Counted from the stretch's first letter, positions 6,073-15,975 are shown. The stretch is DNA of 64,000 nucleotides from Saprospiraceae bacterium (GCA_016714445.1 JADJNF010000003.1:124001-188000), one strand, 5' to 3'. Notes: generated by a model not told the origin, from the sequence alone. Made by a program: numbers and translations.

Positions 6073-8886
6073 TTAAATTTTTGATTTAAAATCGTATGTT
6101 AATGTCAAATAAGCCATTCTACCAATTCTCGGACCGCCATAAGTCTGGAATTGTTTATTATTTAATGCATTGGATGCGCCAGCTTTTATTACCAGATTTT
6201 GTTTTGCCAGGGTATAATTTACTTGCACATCCACTAAATCGTAGGTAGGTATTGCTCCTGTAAACTGAGGTGATCCTTCGAAAACAAATCCTTGAATCCA
6301 TTTGTAATTCACATTAAAACCTAAACTGTTTTTTCCACTTCCAAGCGGAATATCTCTGCCCGATATACCTACATTGTATTTATGTTTAGGGGTATTAAAA
6401 GCTGGAACGATATCATCTTTAACACTGGTAACCAGTTCGTTAAAGCTATAATTTCCATTAAATGAATAATATTTTTGAAAGTAATAATTCAAACCTATGG
6501 CAAAACCACGGGATGTTACGATTTCCTGAGAATTGGATGCTACTCTGTACACTTTAGTTTTTGCAAAATCTCGGGTAACTGTTGGCGGTAGACCGGGAAT
6601 TAAAAAAGTATCTAGTGGAATATCCAGTCCAATCTGATATCCAATAAAGTCATTGTAAATATTTAAAAATGCACTGGCATCTACAAATAATTTTTCAAAC
6701 AAAGTAGTTCTGTAACCAACTTCAAAAGTTTTTACTTTTTCAGGTCGGATGGCAGGTATATTTATACTTACTAAAGTATCTTTAAACTCACTACTTTTGC
6801 GAAATGATTCTAAAGTTACCAAATCATTAAAACCATTAATATTTCCGATAAGTCTTGCGGGGCCTACTCTCAGATCGAGATATTGATCAGACAGGGTAGG
6901 ATTTCTTATGGCAGAAGAGAATGATGCACGTAGATAATTATTTTCTGATGGTTTCCAAACTACTGAACCGGCCGGAGAAAATAAGAAGTTAAAATTTTGA
7001 TTTTTGTCTAATCTTGATGCAACAGTCAGGGTAAAATCACCCAATTGTTTACTCGCACCTCCATATATACCGAATTCACTGTTGCTTATTCTCGAAATGC
7101 TATCAGAAAATATTGTTCCTTCGGTAAATGGTTTATATAATCTTCCGTTAGCACCTATGACCAGTTCTTTGAAAAAATCTGTAGTAAATTTGTATTCACC
7201 ATGCACATGGAACAAAGCTGATTTGTCAAAAAATCTTGTACCATTTTCAATACTGTTATTTTTTCTGGAAACAATACTATTGAATAAAGAATCATATCTA
7301 GGCGTGCCAGGTTCAAAATAATCTAACGTTTTATGTGTTTTATTGGCAGAGTTTGCATATTCCTCAGCCTGTCTGTGCCAATCTATCAATTTTTCTTTAT
7401 TATCAATTTGCCATTGAATCTGGTCATTTTGTACATCTGTGTTCGGGTAACCTAAAGCTTTCATTTTGTTGAAAACTGCTCCGAGAGCATTTCTGGTCCA
7501 CCATTCTTCATAGCTGTTCCTCCAACTTTCGTTTTTTCCGGCGGCTTCCAGCATTTTCTGGGCTGTAAAATACGGATCATAAGAGTCGCCTGCATCTTCA
7601 TGTGTAGCATAAGCTCGTATAAAAAACTTGTCTTTTTTTCTAAACTCTATTTTATGTTGAAAAAACTGAATTCCTCTTAGACTAAATCTGTTGTCCCCCT
7701 GATAGACTGTAGTTCCGTAACCAAAATTGGAACCTATGATCAATTCAGGTGATTCAAAATCTTTGGATGGTTGGGTTCGTATATGAAAGGCGACGCCTGC
7801 CTTTATATTTTTTGTATTATAATCTACTAAATCCAGCTCTTTATATCCTGTCCTGTGAAATGAATTTAATCCAGCCCTTTGGTCATACAATGTAGTATAT
7901 TTTGCAAAATACTCATCCCCATAAATATTTACCCCATTGGAACCACCCGGATTCTCAATGGCTGAGAAGACATTGTTACCGTCAGATTCTGTCACCGGAT
8001 CATAATTATCAGCTACCCAGTCATTGGCTTTAAGGAAGGAGAAATTTAATTTGTATCCAATCAGTGGTTTTCCTGATTTGCCATTGATCACATTAGCAAA
8101 TCTGAATGCAGTCTCTACCAGGGATCTTTCTCCTACTTTTACACTGGCAGCCAGACCTTTATTAAAAAAAGGATTTTTTGTTTCCATGGCAATCACACCA
8201 TTAAAAGCATTGGGGCCATAAAAAGCCGAACTTGCCCCAACCACCAGATCTACTTTCTGAATGTCAAGCTCTGAAGCTCCCAAAAAATTTCCCAAAGAAA
8301 AATTCAGTCCGGGAGATTGGTTGTCTACGCCATCTATGGTCTGTAAAGATCTAACGGGACTTGTGCTGTTAAATCCTCGGGTATTGATGACTGTAAAACC
8401 CAGACTGGCAGTAGTCAGGTCTACTCCTTTTAATGAACCAAGGCCATTATAAAAATCCGTAGAAGCGGTTTGTTTGATAGCAATCGCATCCAGTGATTCT
8501 ATGGTAAGAGGTGCTGCTTTTTGTTTTTCAGAAACTCTCTGTCCTTTTATTTCTACTCCAAGGTCGATGGTAACTGCATCTTCCCCCATTTTAATCAATA
8601 TTTTCTGACCTACATTAGTAACTTCATAATCCACAGCTGTGTACCCGATATAAGAAATATTAAGCGTAACCGGCAATTTTTCCACTCTTAACTCAAAAGT
8701 TCCGTCAAAATCAGTAACAGTTCCTTTTCCCGCTTCGTTCTTTACGATCACATTGGCTCCGATGAGTGGTTCACCATTGTCTGCATCTATGACTTCACCC
8801 TTGATCAGGTTTTGAGCAAAACAAGGCATGTGACTGAGTATCACAAAACTTAATAGTAAAATAGAAGTACGTAAAACATTCCTCAT
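6073..8886 (-). CDS. TonB-dependent outer-membrane receptor with carboxypeptidase-like N-domain
   Basis: An outer-membrane active-transport receptor. After a signal peptide ending near CFAQ come a carboxypeptidase-regulatory-like beta-sandwich (GEVIDADNGEPLIGANV to ISYIGYT), a plug domain (SLKGVDLTTA, NTRGFN, IDGVDNQSPGLNF, VDLVVGASSAFYGPNAFNGVI) and a long beta-barrel ending in the aromatic-rich strand YLTLTYDFKSKI. The frame is open to 8940, but the start at 8886 (MRNVLRTSILLLS) is preferred because it places the signal peptide at the very N-terminus. The substrate is not evident; the receptor lacks a neighbouring SusD. The esterase-like gene follows by 25 bases. Confidence 0.88.
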   Translation of the reverse strand: MRNVLRTSILLLSFVILSHMPCFAQNLIKGEVIDADNGEPLIGANVIVKNEAGKGTVTDFDGTFELRVEKLPVTLNISYIGYTAVDYEVTNVGQKILIKMGEDAVTIDLGVEIKGQRVSEKQKAAPLTIESLDAIAIKQTASTDFYNGLGSLKGVDLTTASLGFTVINTRGFNSTSPVRSLQTIDGVDNQSPGLNFSLGNFLGASELDIQKVDLVVGASSAFYGPNAFNGVIAMETKNPFFNKGLAASVKVGERSLVETAFRFANVINGKSGKPLIGYKLNFSFLKANDWVADNYDPVTESDGNNVFSAIENPGGSNGVNIYGDEYFAKYTTLYDQRAGLNSFHRTGYKELDLVDYNTKNIKAGVAFHIRTQPSKDFESPELIIGSNFGYGTTVYQGDNRFSLRGIQFFQHKIEFRKKDKFFIRAYATHEDAGDSYDPYFTAQKMLEAAGKNESWRNSYEEWWTRNALGAVFNKMKALGYPNTDVQNDQIQWQIDNKEKLIDWHRQAEEYANSANKTHKTLDYFEPGTPRYDSLFNSIVSRKNNSIENGTRFFDKSALFHVHGEYKFTTDFFKELVIGANGRLYKPFTEGTIFSDSISRISNSEFGIYGGASKQLGDFTLTVASRLDKNQNFNFLFSPAGSVVWKPSENNYLRASFSSAIRNPTLSDQYLDLRVGPARLIGNINGFNDLVTLESFRKSSEFKDTLVSINIPAIRPEKVKTFEVGYRTTLFEKLFVDASAFLNIYNDFIGYQIGLDIPLDTFLIPGLPPTVTRDFAKTKVYRVASNSQEIVTSRGFAIGLNYYFQKYYSFNGNYSFNELVTSVKDDIVPAFNTPKHKYNVGISGRDIPLGSGKNSLGFNVNYKWIQGFVFEGSPQFTGAIPTYDLVDVQVNYTLAKQNLVIKAGASNALNNKQFQTYGGPRIGRMAYLTLTYDFKSKI

Positions 8887-9299
8887 ATAAAGTGGCATCA
8901 ATGATATATGATTGTTAATAAATTGTAAAAACTGTTGCAATGTATGACATATTTTTGAATCAGAAAAATGTGGCTGATATTTTTTATTTTTGGAATATTC
9001 AATAAAATATTATATTAAGATTTTATTTAATAAGTTTCTCGCAGAATATAATTTAGAATTTTATGACTTTCAATAGGCGATAAATAGTTTAAATTTTGTT
9101 TCGACGTATTTCAATACGTTTTATTTTGTATGAAATTTGATTTGCTATTTTATGATTTTTTGCTAAGATGTATCAATGGCGCTCTTATAGTTTAAACATT
9201 ATCTATGATTCGTCATGACCGCGTCAAATGGAAACAAATAATTGTTACAATAGAAGAAATATTATGCTTCAGATTGTATATTTGCTAAAACTTTCATCC
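8887..9299. other. Divergent regulatory region
   Basis: An A/T-rich region between the receptor operon (minus) and the BNR lipoprotein gene (plus). It holds the inverted repeat ACGTATT-TC-AATACGT at 9104-9119, a possible operator. I see no exact TAnnTTTG element on either strand and no convincing gene. Confidence 0.45.
9104..9119. promoter_or_regulatory. Inverted repeat, possible operator
   Basis: ACGTATT and AATACGT are perfect complements around a two-base centre. The repeat sits in the divergent intergenic region, without a T-run that would suggest termination. Confidence 0.3.
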
Positions 9300-11843
9300 A
9301 TGAGATATACCATAGCTTTATCGTCTTTTTTATTCTTCATTCTTTTATTTTTAGGTTGTGAACAAAATACCAATAATCATATCAATCCTGCCCCAACTGA
9401 AATAACGGCTATTCACAAGAATGGAGAAGATGGAGATAGTTATAAAGCGCGATTGAATTGGATCGAACTCATGCATGGTGGGAAGCAATCAGGTTGGCGA
9501 TCTATAGAATCAGAAAATCAGATGAAAAAATATGAAAACTGGCTGAAGATAAATGATCGCATAAGGTCTGATGATGAATATGTAGCCGGTGGTCAGATAT
9601 TGGGAAAATGGACTGAACGCGGGAGCAACAACAATGCAGGAAATATAATGGTCACGGATTATGATGCTGAAGAAGATATCATCTATGCCGTAGGTGGTGG
9701 AGGTCCAATGTTCAAAGGTGATTTTTCAGGATTCGGATGGACTTTAGTCAATGACAAGCTTAGATTTTCTACCAATCTGCTCAAAGTATTTCATTTAAAT
9801 AGCAGTGTAAAACGAATAGTGTCTGCAGTGAATGGTATTCCTCATTATTCAGAAGATGAAGGTATAAGCTGGAAGAAATCAACCGGAGTGATAGCGACTT
9901 CAGATGGTTGGGAAATATCCCATAGTCAAACTACCAGTGACGGGAAGATTTTTTTTCTTGGAAAGAATAGCTACAATGGAAGTATAAGGGTCTATGTGTC
10001 ATTTGATTATGGAACATCATTTAAAACCTTAAAGCTTTTTAATACATCTGATGGAAGAAACATCGCACTTTCGTGGAATGCGATAAATGACGAAGTGTTC
10101 GTGATTGAGCAGATTAGTGAGGCGCGTTCAAATTTTTACAAATATAATGCATCAACAAAAATCCTGGATAGCAAAAACCCAAACATTCCAATTGGTTTTG
10201 GAGAAAATGGAAGGGCTAATCTTCAATCTGTGACTATTAAGGATACTACAAATCATTTTGTTTATACTGAAGATAAAAAATTGTTTGTTTCCAAAGATGA
10301 AGGAAAATCATGGAAATTTTTGTCCGCCATGCCATCTACTCCATGGGAAGTGGGATTGTATGTATGTCCTTCAGATGCGGGTAAAATGATTTTTGGCGAA
10401 GTTAATGCGTACAGATCAATCAATGGCGGGGGCAATTGGAGTAAAATAAATGATTGGGCAGATTATTATGATGATATTGAAAATAAACTGCACGCTGATA
10501 TTATGACAGTAAAGGAATTTAGAGATAAGTCTGGCAAACCATTTTTATTGAACGGTAATCATGGTGGTTTATATTTTTCGGATGATTATGGAAAATCGCA
10601 TATTAACATAGGACTTTATAATTTCAATGTTTCTCAATATTACGATGTAAGGTCATATCCTTCTGACCATCGGAGGGTTTTTGCAGGTTCACAGGATCAG
10701 GGACAGCAAAGAGGTGTAATCGATGGTGATGGGACTACTGATTTGTTTCAAAATATCTCCGGAGACTATGGACATATCGAATTTACCGGCAACGGAAAAA
10801 GTCTGTGGTCAGTGTATCCCGGGGGATCTATTGGTTTTTATTCGGCCCCGCTTAGTCAGCGATATCCTGTTGCAGGGTATGAAATTGAATCCAAAAATGA
10901 GACAGTCTGGATACCGCCCATTATACCTGGCCCCGACCCTGAAAAAGATTTAATTCTTGCTGCAGGGGGTAGTGTCACGGCTACTTCAAATGGTTCTCAC
11001 ATCATTCAGTTGGAGTATAAAAACAATGGTATTGTGCCTACTCAACTGCCGTTCAATTTTGCAGTCAGTGGTGGACAGATTTCAGCGATGGCAATACATC
11101 CTAGTAATAAAAGCCATTGGTTTGTAGCGACTACCAATGGTAAGTTTTATAAATCAACAGATAGTGGCCAAAACTTTACAAAAACCGCAGAGTTCCTTTC
11201 ACAATCTCATTATCTGTACGGCTCATGTATACTTCCTTCTACCATAAATCCAAATGTAATATATCTGTCCGGGAATGGATATACCAATAAACCAGTATAC
11301 CGTTCAGTAGATGGAGGAACGACGTTTTCAGAGTTCAGTAACGGATTACCAAAGACGATGGTATTTAATATTGTAGCCAATGAAGATGAGTCTCTTATTT
11401 TTGCAGCCACTGAAAATGGACCTTATGTGTATGTCTCTGCAACAGGAAATTGGTTTGAGCTAAGTGGTACCCAAACTCCAAACCAAACTTTCTGGAGCGT
11501 CGAGTATATTCCTGAAATAAAAACTGCCAGATTTGGTACGTATGGTAGAGGGATCTGGGATTTTGAAGTAAAAGAAATTATAAGTGCAAGCAATGATATT
11601 TCACAATTGGATAGGTCATTCACTGTGTTTCCGAATCCAGCCAGTGATTTTATTACTATAAAAACAAAGGATGACTACAAGTTTCGTTTTGTTACCATAT
11701 ATGATTCAGCAGGAAAAATTGTATTAAAATCGTCTTATGTTTTGAGTTCACCAATGAATATCAGCACATTAGCAAAAGGATGGTATATAGTGGAAGTAAG
11801 TAATGGAACATCAGTCAGCCGGCAAAAATTGGTCGTTAATTGA
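9300..11843 (+). CDS. Secreted BNR/VPS10-type beta-propeller lipoprotein with T9SS tail
   Basis: The product is a large exported protein. A lipoprotein signal (MRYTIALSSFLFFILLFLGC, lipobox LFLGC) supports the ATG at 9300 rather than the longer frame from 9228. The body shows repeated BNR/Asp-box strands such as YSEDEGISWKKS, SKDEGKSWKF, KSTDSGQNFTK and RSVDGGTTFSEF, as in sortilin/VPS10 and sialidase-like propellers. The last 75 or so residues (VFPNPASDFITIKT to SRQKLVVN) are a T9SS type A sorting domain. Having both a lipobox and a T9SS tail is seen in surface-anchored Bacteroidota proteins. No catalytic motif is evident, so enzymatic or binding function cannot be assigned. It is probably monocistronic. 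Confidence 0.78.
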   Translation: MRYTIALSSFLFFILLFLGCEQNTNNHINPAPTEITAIHKNGEDGDSYKARLNWIELMHGGKQSGWRSIESENQMKKYENWLKINDRIRSDDEYVAGGQILGKWTERGSNNNAGNIMVTDYDAEEDIIYAVGGGGPMFKGDFSGFGWTLVNDKLRFSTNLLKVFHLNSSVKRIVSAVNGIPHYSEDEGISWKKSTGVIATSDGWEISHSQTTSDGKIFFLGKNSYNGSIRVYVSFDYGTSFKTLKLFNTSDGRNIALSWNAINDEVFVIEQISEARSNFYKYNASTKILDSKNPNIPIGFGENGRANLQSVTIKDTTNHFVYTEDKKLFVSKDEGKSWKFLSAMPSTPWEVGLYVCPSDAGKMIFGEVNAYRSINGGGNWSKINDWADYYDDIENKLHADIMTVKEFRDKSGKPFLLNGNHGGLYFSDDYGKSHINIGLYNFNVSQYYDVRSYPSDHRRVFAGSQDQGQQRGVIDGDGTTDLFQNISGDYGHIEFTGNGKSLWSVYPGGSIGFYSAPLSQRYPVAGYEIESKNETVWIPPIIPGPDPEKDLILAAGGSVTATSNGSHIIQLEYKNNGIVPTQLPFNFAVSGGQISAMAIHPSNKSHWFVATTNGKFYKSTDSGQNFTKTAEFLSQSHYLYGSCILPSTINPNVIYLSGNGYTNKPVYRSVDGGTTFSEFSNGLPKTMVFNIVANEDESLIFAATENGPYVYVSATGNWFELSGTQTPNQTFWSVEYIPEIKTARFGTYGRGIWDFEVKEIISASNDISQLDRSFTVFPNPASDFITIKTKDDYKFRFVTIYDSAGKIVLKSSYVLSSPMNISTLAKGWYIVEVSNGTSVSRQKLVVN

Positions 11844-12170
11844 TGGGAAAATGTTTAATTTTTTAAGCCGTTCTACTCAGTATTTACTGCGTAGCTGTGT
11901 TGCCACGGCTCAGCCATGATTTTTGGATGAATGATTAATATTTTATAACTTTGTTTGATACGAATACAGTATATCAAATATTGGTTACTTCAGGAGTTTA
12001 CTTTTTTACCGTTCAGGTGGTGTATTGAGTTGATCGAAAACAACGAAATTTAAAAGTAATAGAAAGTTTGATTGAAATAGATATCATGGACATTTAATGC
12101 CAGTAGGTTACATTCAAATTAAAAATTCGGCATCACTTAGACATAAGCTAAGCCAATGCATAGCGTGGAT
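11844..12170. other. Gene-free stretch
   Basis: The spacer between two convergent genes. A 62-codon plus-strand frame here overlaps the end of the real minus-strand gene and lacks protein-like character. I see no terminator or known element. Confidence 0.4.
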
Positions 12171-12704
12171 TTACTTCATCACAAAACTATTCAGAATCCT
12201 GTCAGCTACCGGTAGATATTTACTGAACTGGTCAGGTTCGGCAGTAAAAGTAAGTAAATATACTTTCTCATTTTCCACCCAGTAATATTGCATGAAGGTA
12301 AGATTAAAACCATTGATTTCTCCCGTATATACCATTTTATGATAGGACAAACCATGGGCATTTTTTCTTATATTTTCAAGAATCCGGCTATTTTGGATAC
12401 TTTTGCCAATATCATCGATAGAGAACTGAGTGTATTCATCTAATGTGATGCCATATCCTTTTACATCCTGAATGATGAGATTTACGTTTTCCTGAAAAAC
12501 ATCATTTGACGATAGAAATGGGGAGAAAAGATAAAAACTGGTACCATTTTCGCCGGACCTGTCCACCGTCCAGGTTTTTGGATATGAAATGGAGAAAGAT
12601 GAATCAACTATTGAATTCCAGTCAGTCAATACATCCTTTGTCCCTGACTGACCAAAAAAAAATATAGATTTGGTAAAAAACAGTATTAGAAAGAAACCCT
12701 TCAT
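12171..12704 (-). CDS. Secreted PsbP/DcrB-like protein
   Basis: About 177 residues with a signal peptide (MKGFFLILFFTKSIFFFGQ). The mature part, starting WNSIVDSSFSISYPKTWTVD and ending with the FTAEPDQFSKYLPVADRILNSF motif, has the pattern of the PsbP/DUF1795 (DcrB) fold, in which a compact alpha-beta-alpha sandwich begins with an F-x-I/V-x-Y/F-P-x-x-W strand. The role is unknown for most bacterial members; they are typically periplasmic or lipid-anchored. The frame could start at 12713, but the ATG at 12704 starts directly before the hydrophobic segment and leaves room for the promoter element at 12721-12728. Confidence 0.7.
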   Translation of the reverse strand: MKGFFLILFFTKSIFFFGQSGTKDVLTDWNSIVDSSFSISYPKTWTVDRSGENGTSFYLFSPFLSSNDVFQENVNLIIQDVKGYGITLDEYTQFSIDDIGKSIQNSRILENIRKNAHGLSYHKMVYTGEINGFNLTFMQYYWVENEKVYLLTFTAEPDQFSKYLPVADRILNSFVMK

Positions 12705-12720
12705 GAAAATCAAATTAATT

Positions 12721-12728
12721 CAAAGATA
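12721..12728 (-). promoter_or_regulatory. Bacteroidota -7 promoter element
   Basis: The minus strand reads TATCTTTG, an exact TAnnTTTG match, about 17 bases before the ATG at 12704. Confidence 0.5.
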
Positions 12729-12777
12729 AAAAACATACCTGAAAGTAATGGAATTTTATCTTCAAAAGAATTGCAAG

Positions 12778-13371
12778 TCACTTTAGGGCGGCAACAAACT
12801 CAGGACTGTCGGGTTTGATTTTGGATGCAAAAAAGTGGGTAAGTTTTCCATTCTCATCTATCAGATATTTGCAAAAATTCCAGCTTGGTACATCACTGTT
12901 CCAGCCATTCTGCGCGGGATCTGTCAACCATTTATATACAGGACTTTGGTGGTCCCCTTTCACATCTACCTTATCAAACATCTGGAAAGTAACTCCATAA
13001 TTTTTCTGGCAGAAAGTTTCGATTTCAGCAGAAGTGCCCGGTTCCTGTGACATAAATTGATTACAGGGAAATCCAAGTACAACAACATTTTCTTTGTTTT
13101 TATCATAATAGGCTTGCCAGTCCGCATATTGTGGAGTATAACCACATTTTGAAGCCACATTCAGTACGATTACTTTTTTGCCTTTATATTGATCCATGGA
13201 TATAGTTTCTCCATCTATAGTTACCGCTTTCAATGTATGAAAAGAAGTCGTTGCTATTTGCTGACTTACCATCGGTGAGGTGTCCTGAGAAGTAACCTTG
13301 TTGGCGTTAAAACAACTGATAAACCAGGCAGGGATACTAAGCACTATGGCGAATAACATTTTAGGATGCAT
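12778..13371 (-). CDS. Glutathione peroxidase-family thiol peroxidase, exported
   Basis: A 197-residue peroxidase that reduces hydrogen or organic peroxides, in bacteria usually with thioredoxin rather than glutathione. The peroxidatic cysteine is C76 in NVASKCGYTPQ, with the partner residues Q105 (FPCNQF) and W164-N165 (SWNFCKYL) of the catalytic tetrad. The N-terminus is hydrophobic and ends in a lipobox-like FISC at residue 20, so the enzyme is probably a periplasm-facing lipoprotein. It is divergent from the cysteine-motif gene that opens the copper-type cluster, and the shared intergenic region holds a perfect palindrome, suggesting joint control by metal or oxidative stress (inference). 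Confidence 0.9.
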   Translation of the reverse strand: MHPKMLFAIVLSIPAWFISCFNANKVTSQDTSPMVSQQIATTSFHTLKAVTIDGETISMDQYKGKKVIVLNVASKCGYTPQYADWQAYYDKNKENVVVLGFPCNQFMSQEPGTSAEIETFCQKNYGVTFQMFDKVDVKGDHQSPVYKWLTDPAQNGWNSDVPSWNFCKYLIDENGKLTHFFASKIKPDSPEFVAALK

Positions 13372-13494
13372 AAATATTTTATATTTAAGGTTTGAAAGAT
13401 GGGTAACGTTTATATTTGAAAATGGTTTTTAAATGTTCTGATTGACTAAACTATTTTTAAATGTTTTGTCTTCCTGACTCATTTTTTAAAGTTT

Positions 13495-13508
13495 ATGATT
13501 ATAATCAT
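13495..13508. promoter_or_regulatory. Perfect 14-base palindrome, candidate operator
   Basis: ATGATTATAATCAT is its own reverse complement. It lies 22 bases upstream of the -7 element at 13531 and so overlaps the expected -33 region. Its TGATTATAATCA core resembles operators of Fur/PerR/Zur-type metalloregulators, though the spacing differs from the classic 7-1-7 site. Confidence 0.4.
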
Positions 13509-13530
13509 CTTCCATTTTATATCAATATCG

Positions 13531-13538
13531 TATTTTTG
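13531..13538 (+). promoter_or_regulatory. Bacteroidota -7 promoter element
   Basis: TATTTTTG fits TAnnTTTG. It ends five bases before the ATG at 13544, so the transcript would be nearly leaderless if this is the functional promoter. Confidence 0.4.
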
Positions 13539-13543
13539 TGACG

Positions 13544-13936
13544 ATGAAAAATATTTTAGTTTATTTTATGGCTGTTTTAGTTTGTTTGCCTTTGTTTTCA
13601 AAGGTGACAGTAGTATTGGCCTGGAAGATAAATCAAAAGTATATCATTGAAAACTTATGTGTAAATAAGACAAAGCCGGTATTGAAGTGCAATGGAAAGT
13701 GTCATCTGATGAGTAAACTGAATGATACTAAAGAAGATAACAATGCTCCAATGCCTGAAAAAAGCAAGGAATTAAAACTTCAACCTTTTATTTCTGCAAA
13801 CCTTCACGAGGTTCTTTTTGCTTCCAATATAACTACATCAGCCAAGGGTGTCATAAGTTATTATGATAATTTCAGCAATAGACTTTTTGGAAAAAACATA
13901 TTTATTCCACCGGACAGAATTTACGCTGTGGTGTAG
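13544..13936 (+). CDS. Small exported protein with CNGKC motif
   Basis: About 130 residues. The ATG at 13544 is chosen over the GTG at 13538 because it begins a clean signal or anchor sequence (MKNILVYFMAVLVCLPLFS). The mature part has the conserved pattern ENLCVNKTKPVLKCNGKCHL, with three cysteines and a histidine spaced as a metal- or redox-active site. Proteins with an LC-x(10)-CNGKCHL pattern are widespread in Bacteroidota near copper or respiratory genes but have no assigned function. It precedes the CDVCGC-barrel, MbnP and MbnH genes on the same strand, though a 276-base gap separates it from them. Confidence 0.65.
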   Translation: MKNILVYFMAVLVCLPLFSKVTVVLAWKINQKYIIENLCVNKTKPVLKCNGKCHLMSKLNDTKEDNNAPMPEKSKELKLQPFISANLHEVLFASNITTSAKGVISYYDNFSNRLFGKNIFIPPDRIYAVV

Positions 13937-14212
13937 TATCCATACTATACAATCTATTTTTTATGCAGATTATCAGGTATCCGGAATCCGGAAATTTGAT
14001 AGAAATATAGTTGACTGAAAACTCAATGATTTAATTGTATTGCTTAAAATTGGCAACATTATTATAAATATAGTGTGACTACCGTTTTAAGCAGGGTGAA
14101 TGTGCCTTTCATCGGATTTACATTTCAAACCATTTACTTTTTGAGTACACATTTAAGCTGTATTTAGGTTATATCTGATTTTGCATAAAATCATTATTCA
14201 TTATTATCAAAA

Positions 14213-15148
14213 ATGTTAAATGATATGTCAGGGAGATGGTTTTCGTTCTGCTTGATGATTTTTCTGTCTATTTTTACACAGAATGTGTATGGCTGTGATG
14301 TTTGTGGATGTGCGGTATCCGGTCATCAGTTTGGGATACTTCCGCAATTTCAAAAACACTTTTTGGGTGTACGATATAGTTACAGAAGTTTTCAATCGGT
14401 TCACCCGCCATTATTTTCTACGGATACAGAAAAAATCAGCCGTGAAAATTTTAATACCGCCGAACTCTGGGGTAGATATGTAATTGGTAAGCGGGTTCAG
14501 CTTTTTGGATTTGTGCCATTACATCATATCTCCAAAAATGAAGATAATACTTCGTTGACACAAGGCGGTTTGGGTGATATCACTTTTATGGGTATGTATG
14601 CCATCATAAATCAGCGCACTTCTGAAGACGGTCAGTGGATACATCATCTTCAGGCAGGTGGTGGAATTAAATTACCTACAGGTGCACATGATTATTATAC
14701 GATAGAAAATGAATGGATACCGGGTATTCAAAAAGGTACCGGAACCACTGACTTTATGTTGAATGCCAATTATCTATTGAGATTTAATGAAGTTGGGCTA
14801 TCCGCTGAGGTAGGGTGGAGAGTCAATGGTCATAACAGCAAACAGGATTTCAAGTATGGACATCGATGGACAACCGGGCTCAGAAGTTTCTATATTTTTC
14901 GCATGGGAGAAAGTAGTTTAATGCCATCTTTAGGGGGCATGCTTGAACAATCAGGCAGAGATACTCACGAAGGTGCGCCGGTAGATCTGTCAGGAGGTTA
15001 CAGTATTTTTGGTCATGTTGGTGTAGATTTTTTTAGCAGTCGCTTTACTGCGGGTTTTTCTGTACAGCCTGCCATTAGCCAAAATGTAGCGGATGGCAAC
15101 CTTACCGCAGGTACTCGTATTAATGCACAATTTGCAGTGTTGTTCTGA
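14213..15148 (+). CDS. CDVCGC-motif outer-membrane beta-barrel protein
   Basis: About 311 residues. A signal sequence is followed directly by GCDVCGCAVSG (CxxCxC), then alternating amphipathic strands rich in aromatic residues ending in INAQFAVLF, as expected of an outer-membrane barrel. The short cysteine cluster at the mature N-terminus could bind copper or another soft metal. I know this type as a frequent neighbour of MbnP and MbnH homologues in Bacteroidota, often annotated only as transporter or hypothetical. Here the MbnP-like gene follows after 54 bases on the same strand, suggesting one operon. Its function is inferred from context only. Confidence 0.65.
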   Translation: MLNDMSGRWFSFCLMIFLSIFTQNVYGCDVCGCAVSGHQFGILPQFQKHFLGVRYSYRSFQSVHPPLFSTDTEKISRENFNTAELWGRYVIGKRVQLFGFVPLHHISKNEDNTSLTQGGLGDITFMGMYAIINQRTSEDGQWIHHLQAGGGIKLPTGAHDYYTIENEWIPGIQKGTGTTDFMLNANYLLRFNEVGLSAEVGWRVNGHNSKQDFKYGHRWTTGLRSFYIFRMGESSLMPSLGGMLEQSGRDTHEGAPVDLSGGYSIFGHVGVDFFSSRFTAGFSVQPAISQNVADGNLTAGTRINAQFAVLF

Positions 15149-15202
15149 GCACTTAAAACGTCAGATAGAATCTTTATTAATAAATTAAAATAATACAAAA
15201 AA

Positions 15203-15961
15203 ATGAATCGTTTAAATAAAATTTTGTTTTTTGCTATACTTATTACAGCAGGTTTAAGTTCATGTAAAGATGATGAGCCTGAGACAAAAAAGGCCGGAGA
15301 GGTGACCATTGAGTTTGACCACGTTTGGGCATCCACAGAATCGGAATTTTCTCTAAATAAAGAACTTACCCATCCTTTGTTGGGGGAAAAAATGACTTTT
15401 AATATTTTCAAATATTATGTATCCAATGTCAGGTTAAAAGCCAAAGACGGAAGTTGGTATACCATGCCGGAAAGCTATTTTATCGTAGATGCGGATCCTG
15501 CAGGCAGCAATAAAGTGGTAATTCCTGATGTACCGGGAAATGAATATACTGACGTTGAAATGATGTTTGGCGTAGATAGTACTCGTTGTACTTCTGGTGC
15601 ACAGACTGGTGTTTTGGATCCTGCCAAAGGTATGTTCTGGAGCTGGAATTCTGGATATATCATGATTAAAGCAGAAGGAACATCTCCGAATTCAACATCA
15701 GGAAATTTTACTTTTCACCTGGGTGGATTTAAAGGAACAAATAAAGTACAGGTCACTAAAACATACAATTTTGGCGCTACTGCATTAGTGGTAGACGGAG
15801 ACAGAGAAGCTGAAATTCATATGATAGCTAATCCTGCCCGTTTGTGGCATTCAGCAGATAAATTAGCTGTGAAAAACACCAATACTATGCCAAATACCAT
15901 TGCTAAGACGATGTCTTCAACTTATTATGACGCTATCAGATTTGATCACATCCACAATTAA
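15203..15961 (+). CDS. MbnP-like copper-binding lipoprotein
   Basis: A 252-residue protein with a lipoprotein signal (lipobox LSSC, Cys21). Features of the MbnP family are visible in order: VTIEFDHVWAS, FNIFKYYVSNVRLKAKDGSW, VEMMFGVDSTR, the highly conserved GMFWSWNSGYIMIKAEG, and FTFHLGG. In methanotroph MbnP/CorA a tryptophan is oxidised to kynurenine to build a copper site, and this maturation depends on the partner peroxidase MbnH. Candidate tryptophans here are those in MFWSWNSGY and LWHSADK. The gene lies 14 bases before the MbnH-like gene. The family call is firm; kynurenine formation is an inference. Confidence 0.85.
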   Translation: MNRLNKILFFAILITAGLSSCKDDEPETKKAGEVTIEFDHVWASTESEFSLNKELTHPLLGEKMTFNIFKYYVSNVRLKAKDGSWYTMPESYFIVDADPAGSNKVVIPDVPGNEYTDVEMMFGVDSTRCTSGAQTGVLDPAKGMFWSWNSGYIMIKAEGTSPNSTSGNFTFHLGGFKGTNKVQVTKTYNFGATALVVDGDREAEIHMIANPARLWHSADKLAVKNTNTMPNTIAKTMSSTYYDAIRFDHIHN

Positions 15962-15975
15962 AATAATTTAAAAAA

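Noticed and set aside
12097..12285. 62-codon plus-strand frame at the end of the PsbP/DcrB-like gene
   Set aside because: It overlaps the real minus-strand gene and has no recognisable domain.
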